Positions 1 through 9,231 of a stretch of 64,000 nt of DNA are shown here, piece by piece. The notes below the pieces were generated by a model. The model saw only the letters and a program-made list of their open reading frames with translations, did no database searches and was not told the DNA's origin. Source of the DNA: Artemisia argyi (taxonomy: Eukaryota > Streptophyta > Magnoliopsida > Asterales > Asteraceae); contig CM060698.1 in NCBI GenBank assembly GCA_030686995.1, positions 137,088,106 through 137,152,105 on the forward strand, read 5' to 3'. The position numbers and the translations under genes are program-made. Each line of letters starts with the position of its first letter. Position 1 is the first letter of the stretch.

Positions 1-588
1 CTATCCAGTAACAAATTTGAAGGGGAGATTCCAAATGTCATTGGTAGTCTTAACTCGCTGGCGGCGCTCAACTTATCCCACAACAACCTCAGTGGTCAAA
101 TTCCACATGATCTAGGAAATCTCTTAAGGGTGGAAGCATTAGACCTATCGTGGAACCAACTCTCAGGAGAGATCCCACAAAGTCTTGCAGAAATAGAGTA
201 TCTTACATCTTTAGATCTCTCACAAAACCATCTTGAGGGGCGTATTCCACGAGGAGGACAATTCGACACATTTAGTGAGAATTCATTTGAAGGGAATCTG
301 GGACTATGTGGGCTTCCGCTACCCAAACATTGTGATGATCGCGATATGATTCCCGAACAAGTTGATAATGATGGGGACGACGGTATGTTTCCATGGGAAG
401 TGGTGGTGCTGGGATATGGATGTGGAACTCTACTTGGATTGATGATGGGATATCGCATGCTATCAACCGGAAAACCCAGGTGGTTCAATGCAATTTATGA
501 TGCAGCAGAGCGCATGGTCCCAATAAGGCGAAAGAAGAAAAAACGCGTAAATACCAAGAAACGAAATCAGCGTTCTAATGGTAGATAG
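1..588 (+). CDS. RLP-1: 3' end of an LRR receptor-like protein gene (partial)
   Basis: The frame is open from base 1 to the TAG at 586-588 and encodes the last 195 residues of a Cf/EIX-type receptor-like protein, a plasma-membrane immune or developmental receptor without a kinase. In order it shows about three plant LRRs ([42 protein letters not shown]), the C-terminal LRR cap with [13 protein letters not shown], an acidic juxtamembrane stretch (DNDGDDG), one membrane helix around [20 protein letters not shown], and a short basic cytoplasmic tail rich in KKKKR. Family knowledge: this tail order is standard for RLPs, which signal through SOBIR1-type partners. The 5' part lies outside the window, so integrity is unknown. 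It aligns with 29892-30482 of RLP-2, with one codon less and a divergent patch in the last LRR and cap. Confidence 0.93.
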   Translation, partial: LSSNKFEGEIPNVIGSLNSLAALNLSHNNLSGQIPHDLGNLLRVEALDLSWNQLSGEIPQSLAEIEYLTSLDLSQNHLEGRIPRGGQFDTFSENSFEGNLGLCGLPLPKHCDDRDMIPEQVDNDGDDGMFPWEVVVLGYGCGTLLGLMMGYRMLSTGKPRWFNAIYDAAERMVPIRRKKKKRVNTKKRNQRSNGR

Positions 589-695
589 TTTTCAGTTCAT
601 CTCGGTTGTTGTATTGGCATAAGATTTGCTTTTTTGTGTGTCATCAATTTATTACTGTGCTACTTGGCTTAAGTGTTGTTATGTAACACCCAAAA

Positions 696-735
<40 letters not shown>

Positions 736-839
736 TATTTTATGTTAAAGTGTTTTTGATTAGTTGATTATGTCTTTTATGTGCTTGAAGACTTATTTTA
801 ATTGGTTAGTCAGATGTTTAAAGTAAAATGTCAACCGTC
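589..839. other. 3' flank of RLP-1
   Basis: This is the AT-rich 3' UTR and downstream sequence of RLP-1. It contains a poly(T) run at about 700-732 and is collinear with 30483-30660 and 30933-30990 behind RLP-2. No ORF or RNA gene is visible. The poly(T) length differs between the copies, as expected for slippage. Confidence 0.7.
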
Positions 840-853
840 AAATTTAAGTTAAC

Positions 854-1087
854 TTTTTTTTTTTTTTTTTTTTTTTTTGAACGGCGAGTTAGTAGTTAGT
901 GATCCGAGCCCACAGTGACATCCAATTGGGCAGTATGCAAGCCTCGAACCTTTCTCCTTAGGGGATAAACCCCACTCCTGCTTCTATTTATTTCGGGCCC
1001 CTGAAGGTCCATTGTGAGACTCGAACCTGAGACCTCTCCAAAGTAACCTCCCCAATGTTACCCTTGGTGGCCAACTGCCAGTTGGTT
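854..1087 (-). mobile_element. tRNA-derived SINE with 14-bp TSD
   Basis: Read on the minus strand, a 234-bp unit starts AACCAACTGGCAGTTGGCC, has a B-box-like GGTTCGAGTCT (near 1015-1025) and ends in a poly(A) tail, seen as poly(T) from 854. It is flanked by perfect 14-bp direct repeats AAATTTAAGTTAAC at 840-853 and 1088-1101. The paralogous spacer near 31000 has this 14-mer once and no insert, so it is the empty site. Internal pol III promoter, A tail and long variable TSD are the hallmarks of a SINE. The A box is less clear. Confidence 0.88.
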
Positions 1088-1137
1088 AAATTTAAGTTAA
1101 CTGTTAGTTAATGTTTAGGTTATATATTTATAAAAAA

Positions 1138-1318
1138 GGGAATATATTGGCTACAATTGAATTGTAGCCAATTATCTACAATTTGTGCTATAAATTGTGG
1201 GTCCTGAGTCATTTTGTGGGTCCCTGACTTCTTTCTGTGGTCCCTGATTCAATTTCTTGTGTATTTTAGTGGAGAATTGTAGTCAATTGGCTACAATAAT
1301 TGTACCCAAGTTATCCCC
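1138..1318. mobile_element. 181-bp MITE, 9-bp TSD (Mutator-type)
   Basis: The ends are imperfect inverted repeats: the left end begins GGGAATATATTGGCTACAAT and the reverse complement of the right end begins GGGGATAACTTGGGTACAAT. Each is followed by a matching ATTGTAGCCAATT block. TATAAAAAA flanks both sides (1129-1137, 1319-1327). The paralogous position near 31030 lacks the insert. A 9-bp TSD and G-rich termini suggest a non-autonomous Mutator-like element. The low-complexity TSD keeps the superfamily call tentative. Confidence 0.75.
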
Positions 1319-1327
1319 TATAAAAAA

Positions 1328-3146
1328 AATATAATACGGAGTATGACCCAGGTAATACAAAAGAGGACTTGAGGAATCAAAGTTGCTAAATGATCAAACC
1401 AATACCTAACTTATAACTAACTAGTTCTTAAAGAATTCCACAACTTTCTCATTTTATTCGTTGTGTGTGTGGGTATCCACCTAAACCAAAAAGGGAGGGA
1501 AAACAAGATAACTTAATGACATGTTTAAGGTTCAAGTTCAAGTAGTATAAGCCATAACAATTATTCTCTTCAAGTAAGTAAACCAATCTTTGATCAATTT
1601 AAGAGTTAGGGTTCATGAGAAAATTTGGGGGTTTTGGGTAAATAGGGTTTTAAGCTAATGTGATGATGTTATAGTGTTTATGGGTTAAGTCCCTTTAATG
1701 GGTGATGATTAATTAGTGATTTTGGAGGGTTTTATCAAATAATTAATATATGACCTTATGAAGATTAGAGATGAGTTGGGTTATGTTAATGGGTTGTGTA
1801 AACCCTCTTTATTAGTTATGAAGATTAGAGATGAGTTGGGTAAAAATAAGTGTAATGTTGTCATGATTCTTGTTTAGGAATCAAGAACGAAGATGTTTGG
1901 CTTTTTGGTAGTTATCTATGGATTCAAAGTAAGTAATTTGGTTATAATGCATTGTTATATCTACTTATCGTATGATTATTAAGCTTTTTACATGAAGTAT
2001 TTGAGGAATTTTAAAATATATGATTTATGATTGTGTGATTGATAATTGGGGATTTTGGTGGACTTATGTTATTAGTCATGTAGTGTTTATGATATGTATG
2101 TGATGAATTTTGAGTTAACCCAAACATCCCCTTGATGAGAATTATGTGTTATATGATGTTAGGAAATTTCTGGATTTGTTAGTCATGTTCGAAAAATCAT
2201 ATAAAATCGATAATAGCTCGAATTAAGTCATCGCTTGAGTTTTTAGAAAGCCCTATGTGTTTACTTTAGTTCATTTGAAGAAAGCATTGGCTAATTTTGA
2301 ATGGGTCAAAAATGCATTCTCGCACAGCTTGCCACAAGCTGAAAAGTTCAGCAAAACAGAAATTAAAAAATTCATATAAAATTAACCGAAGCTCCATTTG
2401 AGACGTGCCTTAAGTTTTCGAAAAGGCAAAAGGGTATACTTTCTAGTGAATATGGGCTTAAGATCTGGTTCAATGGTTAAGTCAGTTAAAAAAGGGAATT
2501 TGCAGGCTGCTGCAGAAATGACTGCAACATTGTTTTGTTAAGTGTTTTGATGATTTTGACATGATATGGTGTTTATGCAAATAGCAGATGATTATATGTT
2601 AATATAGTTCATGTAATAGAATGGTACCAAGTGTATAGACTTGGTTTATCCTAGTAGAAGCTCATGAGTTATCTGTTAGCCGATAGTATGTGCTATTGGT
2701 ATTTTATAGTTAGAGACCAACGTCTTGGAGCTAATGTGGGATCCGCTCAAGGGCCTACTGGTTTAGGTAAATATTTAATGCATTCTCCGACCGGAGAAGT
2801 CATTTTTGGAGGAGAAACTATGCGCAGTTATGTGTTGATAGCATATGTGTATACGATGAGATAGGTGCTCGAGGCGCTGACGACATGTAACATTTAATGT
2901 TCAAGCTGAGTGAAGGGTACGATTAACATTTGTTAAATTGATTATACCATCTATGTGTTTGTGAATGGATGTGTTAAGGGCATAGGATCCTTGACTTGGA
3001 AAGCATGGGCAATTATTAGAGACTTGGCGAGTTAGATACAGAATCAAATCTTATATAAAGTTAATCTTTAAAAATAAAATAAAAAATCAACAAACACCCA
3101 CCACCACTTGCACTCCTGCACTTCAGTCATATTCTTGATCATCAGC
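1328..3146. other. Duplicated intergenic spacer of unit 1
   Basis: This is AT-rich non-coding sequence collinear with 31022-32770 in unit 2 at high identity. Inside it are a direct repeat of GAAGATTAGAGATGAGTTGG (near 1759 and 1819) and the psbC-like fragment at 2703-2824. I see no host gene in it. Confidence 0.7.
2703..2824 (+). other. Nuclear plastid DNA fragment (NUPT) from psbC
   Basis: About 122 bp translates to a conserved piece of photosystem II CP43: [20 protein letters not shown], then [14 protein letters not shown] and ETMR. Homology starts and stops abruptly inside anonymous spacer, and the rest of psbC is absent, so this is a plastid DNA scrap and not a gene. The same scrap with the same borders is at 32315-32438, so it landed before the unit duplicated. 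Here one codon reads CAT where the other copy keeps the plastid-like CGT. Confidence 0.9.
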
Positions 3147-3150
3147 TTAT

Positions 3151-3663
3151 ATGGTTGAAGCAACGAAAAAGGTTGAGATTTTTTCATCTAAGGCTCCTCA
3201 AACCCTATGCAGAACAATTACTCAATAAAGGGTGAAAGCAACCAAAACTGAAAACCTACCACCCACTTGCCACTAGAACAACTACTCGCATGGTAAGCAA
3301 GAAAGTTGCTTATGGGGTTAAGGAACCAAAGAACGAGATGCTCAAAACACCAGATAATGTCGGAATGTCGGCAACCAACTGAATGAGTGCGAAGAGGAGG
3401 CGAATGAAGAGAGTCTGGTGGATCAGAAAGTGGAGCCTTCACCTGTTTTAAATTATACCAAGAGGAACGTGGATGCTGTGCAGAAAATCAAAATCACGTA
3501 CTAATACTATGCATAAAGCATACAACACGAGACGCTCATCTAGGCTGACTAAAAAGAATTCCGCAGAGACGATGGTGAAGAAGGATAGCAGAAAAGCTGT
3601 TAGATTGAATCATTTATGGATGATGAAATAAATGTTGAATCAGAAGAGACCAGTGTGGAATCA
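3151..3663 (+). pseudogene. Remnant of an unrecognised multi-exon gene, unit 1
   Basis: From the ATG at 3151 (MVEATKKVEIFSSKAPQT) to a donor-like CAG|GTATGC near 3664 the sequence looks like old coding DNA. It has basic motifs such as TRRS/TKKNS and an acidic patch (NVESEETSVESG), but the frame is broken several times. It matches 32774-33036 plus 38135-38350 of unit 2. The downstream exons kept in unit 2 were lost here beside the gypsy insertion at 3868. I do not recognise the family. Confidence 0.55.
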
Positions 3664-4254
3664 GGTATGCATTTTTACACTCTATTTTCTTCTGTTTCTA
3701 TTCTTATCTATAATTCAATTTGTATGGTATAAAGCTTTGATGTTTGAGGTCTAACTCACATGTTAGTGTTAAAGTTATCTTGATACTTAAGAGTCTCTCA
3801 TATAATTAAAAGAAAGGTAATTAGGTAATTTTATTTTACCCTTTAATAATTAATTTTGTTGCAGCTATGTGACAACTGGCAGTTTAGGGAGTTATTTTAA
3901 AAACCCGCATTACGATCAAAGTTCGTTTATAATTTTTATTTGAAATTTTATTTCACAACGAACTTGTAAGACCGATTTTATGGATATTTTAATTAAAGAC
4001 GTTATGGAATTCGTGAATTATGTTCATAATTCATTTTTGATTTAATGCTCGGTGATGTATACTTAAATTCTCACTTGGCACTACGTTGACTCTGGCACTA
4101 GGATTACCTAACAAAAGTTTTATGATTCGTCTTACGAGTCCGACTATATTTTAATTATTTACGAGATGTTTTCGAGAGATATTGAAGTTTGAAATGAGTT
4201 CGGGTTCGGGCCACATGTTTTTACATTTACCCACGTTACCCGCTCCACACCGTA

Positions 4255-4255
4255 A

Positions 4256-4337
<82 letters not shown>
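4255..4337. repeat. (ATT)n microsatellite in gypsy LTR
   Basis: About 27 uninterrupted ATT units. The same site in the partner LTR (about 14314-14390) is shorter and interrupted once by ACT. It is also present, expanded differently, in the LTRs of copy 3. Confidence 0.98.
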
Positions 4338-6844
4338 AAAAAAATAAAAATTAAAAGAGTTAATACAAAGGTTGTGTTTGGTTCGGTTTAACCACACACA
4401 CACAAACACTCACTCCCTTATCTCTCTCTCACCTCCATCTCCTCCCCCATTTCTTAACCCTAGCCGACATCAAATCCGGCCACCACCACTGCTCCACCGC
4501 CGACCACCACACTACACGACCACCACCAATAGACTCCCCATCTCATCCTCTATCCGATCTACCCCTACACGTGCCCTAGTTCCTATATTAACACCAAATT
4601 CGAATCAAAATATTCACGAGTTCATCATCATCTTCTTATTATTTCTTGAGTATTCTTCGATTTGGCTTTGTTTTGGAAGGTAGGTCGAGTTTTGACTCGA
4701 TTTGTGGGTTCGAAACGTGACCAAGGGTCACGACTTGATGAGATCCGAGTGGGTTTTCATTTTAAAACATGATATGTTTATGGGTTTTTGATGAAATCAC
4801 GTTTTCATAAATGGTTTGGTATCCGGGTTTGGTTTTTCTTTGTGGGTTCGAGTGAACCGTGAGTCGAAGACTCACGGCATGATGTGGGATTCGAGCCTAT
4901 GGCTCGTTAATTTGCTCCTTGTGGCTTTGAGTTCATGGTTTTCATGTTCTATTGTTTGGTATTGGTTTGACTCGATGGAGTCTTGGCCTTTGGCCGATTT
5001 TGGTTATTAATGCCGCGACCCCAAGTGGTCGACTTGGGCAGGTTTTGGTGTAGCTCTTAGAGCTTATTTTTGGTGACCTATTTGGTTGTGGAGGTCGAGT
5101 CCTTGTGACTCGTGTATGGAGCCAAGACTCAAGTGAGTCGAGTGGCTCGGGTTTGGCTTGGTAAACCAACCCGATGATGGACCTTATTGATAACTATTTT
5201 TATTACTTGTTATTGTTTTGGCACATGTTGGATTCGGCCGAATGCTTAGTTGAGTCGAGATCATGTATGGTCTCGACAAGGGATTATTATTGAATTGTGA
5301 AGTTGTTGACGAAAAGAGATATTGGGGACCGATTGCGAGACGGTCACTTAGATTGACGGAGATAGGTTAGCCGGGTGCCGTAGTCGGACCCTATTGTTGT
5401 AGCACGTGGATTGAGATTGTGTTGGACGGAGATACTTTTGGTTATTATGACTTTTGTTATTTACTTTGGACTTGGACAATGAGCCGAGAGTCATGACTCG
5501 GACATGTGACCATTTCGTATGACTCGATAACTATTACAATTAAAACGAAAATAATAAAACTCGTAATAATAGTTATTGATAATATAAACGTTTATATGAA
5601 TATATAGACGTGAATAACGTATATATATAATTATATAGGCGCGTATATTAATAATAATAATAATCACGAGTCGTATTATAAATAATACAATTAGATATAT
5701 ATTAGGCTACGGAAGTGGCGTAATATTATTGAACGTATTATTACTATAAAAGTGTGTTATAAAACGGGAAACTCCCGACAATTATTAAACGTTTAATAAG
5801 ATGTCATTTCGGATATATAACGGATAAACTTATTGAGTTATGCGAAATCGTTGTCACTCGGGTCCAGGTAAGTTATTGTTTGTGACGTTCGTGTTGTCAC
5901 GGATATATGACGATTAATATAAACGTTTTCTATAACTAAATAACCACTTAACCGTAAGGTTGAACCGGGTTATTTGGTTATACGAAATGAACATATTAAT
6001 GGGCATTGTATCCTACGACGCCCATAGGTTGTAGTATATGTAAAGTGTAATAAATTGCGAGTGTATATATCGGGAAATCTGGCCAATTTGACGATATATA
6101 TGAGGAATTTATTAAACTATGATATATACTATATAGTAATTATGTGCTATGTGCTTTAGGATTTGGTGTAATCTTGGAACGGTATGTTACGTAAATAAAT
6201 ATGAGGATTATCAAATCGACGGATTTGATAAACTTCGGCGATTTATTTAAATGATATATTGGGCTAATATTAGATCCATAGTTTATTTTATTATTCTTTA
6301 TGTGATCTTTTTGGTTTGTTATGAGTCAACCCACTACCCGTATGGATACCAAACGCAAATACACCAAACTAATACGAAATGGATTTTCGGAAATAAAACG
6401 GATTCTCGTCCGGGTTTGGGAATATTATAAAATTGAGGAAATGATTTCTGAAAGAGTTAATATTGTTAGGTCGTGCCAAGTCCGTAGTTGCTGTTTCGTG
6501 AGTTACTATACATCTTATTTCTACCGACTTATTCTTGCTATTTTCTGGACTTGAGGTGAGTCATAGCCCCACTTTTTACTCTTGAACTATGTTTTCAATA
6601 CTTGGGGTGAGAAACGTGCAAATTATTTATGTGGACTATTATCGCTTTTATATTCTTTCTAAACTTGCTATGCGTATGGACTAGGATCTATTGTCAGCTT
6701 TAGTCACACATGTCATGTGTACTATTCAAGGTTGGCTCATTTGGTTATTTGGGATTGTCAGCTTTAGTCACATATATGTTGTGTGTACTATTCAAGGTTG
6801 ACTTATTTAGATACTGTAGTGTGCACCTATAGGTTATTAATACT

Positions 6845-6946
6845 TCGGAGGTTATCCGAGTATTTTTGGTATTGCGGGGGTTACCCGAATATCTATGTTA
6901 GTACGGAGGGTATCCGTGTGTTATGTTGGAGCGGAGGGTATCCGCA
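6845..6946 (+). repeat. Array of four GGAGGNTATCC hairpins in the LTR
   Basis: Four inverted repeats are spaced 27-30 bp apart: TCGGA-GGTTA-TCCGA, GCGGG-GGTTA-CCCGA, ACGGA-GGGTA-TCCGT and GCGGA-GGGTA-TCCGC. The loop is nearly constant while the outer base pair changes on both sides in three of the four. The array is kept in the LTRs of all copies in the window, including the diverged copy 3. Function is unknown; an RNA structure or a protein-binding array are both possible. Confidence 0.75.
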
Positions 6947-7361
6947 GGCTCTTAGCGAATCCTTAGTCTAGCTAGCAAGCGTTTTGCGTATATGTCCACT
7001 ATATTGTTAGTTGAATTTAAACCTATGATCTCACCAGCGAAAGCTGACTTTTAGCACGTTTTCTCAGGTAATTAAGTGTTGAGGTGCATGCTTGGAATGG
7101 AAGGCTCGGCCAAGGCACACGGTTCATGGATCTATTTTTCTAAACTCTGATAATTAAATTTGGACCTATTGTTACTTTATTTTGGGCCTGACTCTGAATG
7201 ATGTTGGGATAAATGTAAACCTTAAAACCCCGTTTTGGTTGTGTTTTTATTATGTTTACTTTATCTCGTTCTATATTGTCTTGTGTTGGATACCAATCCC
7301 CGTAGCACCCCGAAAGCTTGTTGAGTCTTCCGCTGTATCAAATTTTGGGGGTGTTACAGAT

Positions 7362-7374
7362 TGGTATCAGAGCC
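7362..7374 (+). promoter_or_regulatory. Primer binding site, copy 1
   Basis: TGGTATCAGAGCC lies three bases after the LTR end. It is the standard plant retrotransposon site complementary to the 3' end of initiator methionine tRNA and primes minus-strand DNA synthesis. Confidence 0.93.
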
Positions 7375-7753
7375 AAGGTTATAGAGAACTAGGTAAATAA
7401 ATGCCTAAACTATAACCGTATTTTTATAGAAAATGATCCTTGACCACCGCCCGCCAGCCCGCCAAGCCGAAGCATCTTCTATTATTTGAGGTATTATGAG
7501 ATATTTGAGATGATTGTTAGATTTGGAATTTATTGTGATGATTTGAGGTTTATAGATTTTTGTAATAAGATGGCGTTCTCGGGGATTTATATGGTCTATA
7601 TGTTTTATAAACATTTTAGTGATGCGGTGTTTGAAATTCTTTTATTGAGATTATATATGGAACTATTTGATGAGTATATTTGGTATGGTATTATGAGTTG
7701 TGATTTAGTTGTTTTGAAACACTTACACCTACCCTACGCCGTTGTCACAGACC
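7375..7753 (+). other. Leader between PBS and ORF1, copy 1
   Basis: About 380 bp of AT-rich untranslated leader, conserved among the three copies. Reading frames through it are not supported by any motif. Confidence 0.6.
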
Positions 7754-8827
7754 ATGGCCTCCCATATGCCCGATGTCGTCGAGGATATTCTTACTGCACC
7801 GGTTTTACCTGCACAGTTCACTATGGCATCTGATGACCCTTACCAGATGGCCATGTCTTCAGCTACTGTATCACAGGCAGCTTCTACTTCAGCACTACCT
7901 GCTGCATCTACGCAGGGACCCTCATCTTCTTTAGGGCTCCCTGGTACATCGAGGCAGCTTACTCTTCATCAGGCTTTGGCTCGTGTGGCACCACGCTTTG
8001 CCCACCGAGCTACGGCACGCATGTCGGTACGCCCTACTCCATCACCTTTACAGATTGATGCTCATTCTCTTCTGTCTGAGGCGCCACCCACATCATTGCG
8101 TCGTCGTCCTAGATCACCTACTACATCTCCACATGATTCACCTAGTAGGAGACGACGAGTGATGAGGTACTCTTCCGATGAGGAGGAGGAAGAGTACGAG
8201 GGTGAGGACGAGGCTGATGACCCTGAGGAGGAGGATGACCCTCAGGAGGCCGAGCAGGGTGATGATGATGACCCTGAGGAGGAGGATGACCCTCAGGAGG
8301 ATGAGATGCCTGATGATGATGATGTGTTAGCACCACCAGCTCAGGCTGAGGAGCCTGATTCACCTGATCATCCGTTCTTGTTTGAGTTGCCACCTGGTAG
8401 TCCCGTTGAGTCGGATGCATCTTCTGAGGTTTCTGCTGAGCATGCAGAGTTGGGTGAGGTTGGCAGGTTGTGGGCTCGGATTACTGAGCTTAGTGAGAGA
8501 GTTGCACGTGTATCTGACCGACTTGAGAGAGTTATTGGAGAGTTTTTAGCAGATTTGAGAGTCGATTTGAGTGTCGCGGTGGGCAGGGCTACTGAGCTGA
8601 GGAGAGTTTTGATGGATGTCCACGAGCATATCGATAGTTTGCAGTGCGGATTTGTTACTGCTCGTGAGGCCGACCGCAAGCTTTGGCAAAGGAATGCCGA
8701 ACTAGAGAAGGAGGTGGCTAACCTCAAGAGAGACCGAGACACCCATAGCGTGGAGCTAGGATCGTTATGGAGGGATCTTGATAGCTTGAGGCAGGAGTTG
8801 AGGAGCCTCCGCCAGCCACGTGGCTAG
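7754..8827 (+). CDS. Extra ORF1 upstream of gag: acidic coiled-coil protein, copy 1
   Basis: The ATG at 7754 (MASHMPDVVEDIL) opens a 357-residue ORF lying between the primer site and gag in the sense direction. Seen in order: a Ser/Thr/Ala-rich N-terminus, a basic patch with RRRPRSPTT and SRRRR (possible nuclear signal), a strongly acidic run of DDPEEEDDPQE repeats around residues 145-195, and a C-terminal third with regular Leu/Val heptads (RITELSERVARVSDRLERV and on to LRQELRSLRQ) typical of coiled coil. It has no zinc knuckle, protease or polymerase motif. Canonical chromoviruses carry only gag-pol, so this is an added gene. It is open in all three copies here. Copy 1 lacks nine residues in the acidic region, apparently deleted between two GAGCCTGATTCACCTG repeats. 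Function unknown; a Gag-like or chromatin-binding role is speculation. Confidence 0.8.
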   Translation: MASHMPDVVEDILTAPVLPAQFTMASDDPYQMAMSSATVSQAASTSALPAASTQGPSSSLGLPGTSRQLTLHQALARVAPRFAHRATARMSVRPTPSPLQIDAHSLLSEAPPTSLRRRPRSPTTSPHDSPSRRRRVMRYSSDEEEEEYEGEDEADDPEEEDDPQEAEQGDDDDPEEEDDPQEDEMPDDDDVLAPPAQAEEPDSPDHPFLFELPPGSPVESDASSEVSAEHAELGEVGRLWARITELSERVARVSDRLERVIGEFLADLRVDLSVAVGRATELRRVLMDVHEHIDSLQCGFVTAREADRKLWQRNAELEKEVANLKRDRDTHSVELGSLWRDLDSLRQELRSLRQPRG

Positions 8828-9183
8828 TTGCTTGGGTTATGTTGTCTTGTTGCTTTCTTAACCGAGGAGTGTTCGGTTAGAAAAGCTATTTATCATATTT
8901 TGATGTATTTTGCTCAGTATTCGTCTCTTTTGGAACGATTAGTATGTTTTGTGTTATCCGTTAGTTGGAACAATGCTAGACCGCTATTGTATGGTTGATG
9001 ATTATTAGTATATGGTATTATGTGATTTTGGGTGTTATGGAAATTGAGTCCTTATTCGCTTTATTGATGTTACGTGGTGTATTGTTGCTATTCTTTCCAT
9101 GACTTGATTTCGTTGAAATGTTTTGTTGAGCATATCGATAAGTTCTATTGGAGACTCATGAACTTGTATGATGTTACAGATCA
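8828..9183 (+). other. Spacer between ORF1 and gag-pol, copy 1
   Basis: About 350 non-coding bases, conserved in copies 2 and 3. It ends in an acceptor-like GATGTTACAG just before the gag start, so gag-pol could be translated from a spliced RNA. This is inference. Confidence 0.5.
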
Positions 9184-9231
9184 ATAGCACCACGTCGAAA
9201 CCCTGTTAGGTCTACCAGAACTGGTCCTGCT

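Larger units (their letters stand above)
3868..7358 (+). repeat. 5' LTR of gypsy copy 1
   Basis: The LTR runs from TGTGACAACTGG to GGGGGTGTTACA, 3491 bp. It contains an (ATT)n tract at 4255-4337, many short GACTCG-type palindromes at 4690-5520, a 64-bp tandem repeat at 6691-6812 and four GGAGGNTATCC hairpins at 6845-6946. Consensus-like splice donors occur at CCAG|GTAAGT (near 5872), TGAG|GTGAGT (near 6553) and TCAG|GTAATT (near 7068). Short ORFs inside it are not convincing genes. Confidence 0.93.

Noticed and set aside
854..1087. tRNA gene on the minus strand
   Set aside because: It has a B box but no tRNA cloverleaf, and it has a poly(A) tail and TSD; it is a SINE.
2664..2864. 66-codon ORF with clear CP43 sequence
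   Set aside because: Not a gene: only a 122-bp plastid scrap with anonymous flanks.
4182..4391. ORF encoding a long poly-isoleucine stretch (also 14242-14508)
   Set aside because: It is a translation of the (ATT)n microsatellite in the LTR.
4372..4683. 103-codon Pro/Ser/Thr-rich ORF in the LTR (also 14423-14734)
   Set aside because: Low-complexity CT/CACC-rich sequence; frame and start not kept in copy 3.
6321..6554. 77-codon ORF conserved in five LTRs
   Set aside because: Differences between copies 1 and 3 change most residues, so no purifying selection is seen; conservation reflects LTR youth.
7182..7400. 72-codon ORF spanning LTR end and primer site
   Set aside because: It crosses a functional boundary and has no motif.
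8142..8420. Minus-strand His/Pro/Gln-rich ORFs opposite ORF1
   Set aside because: Shadow of the acidic repeat (GAT/GAG codons read in antisense).
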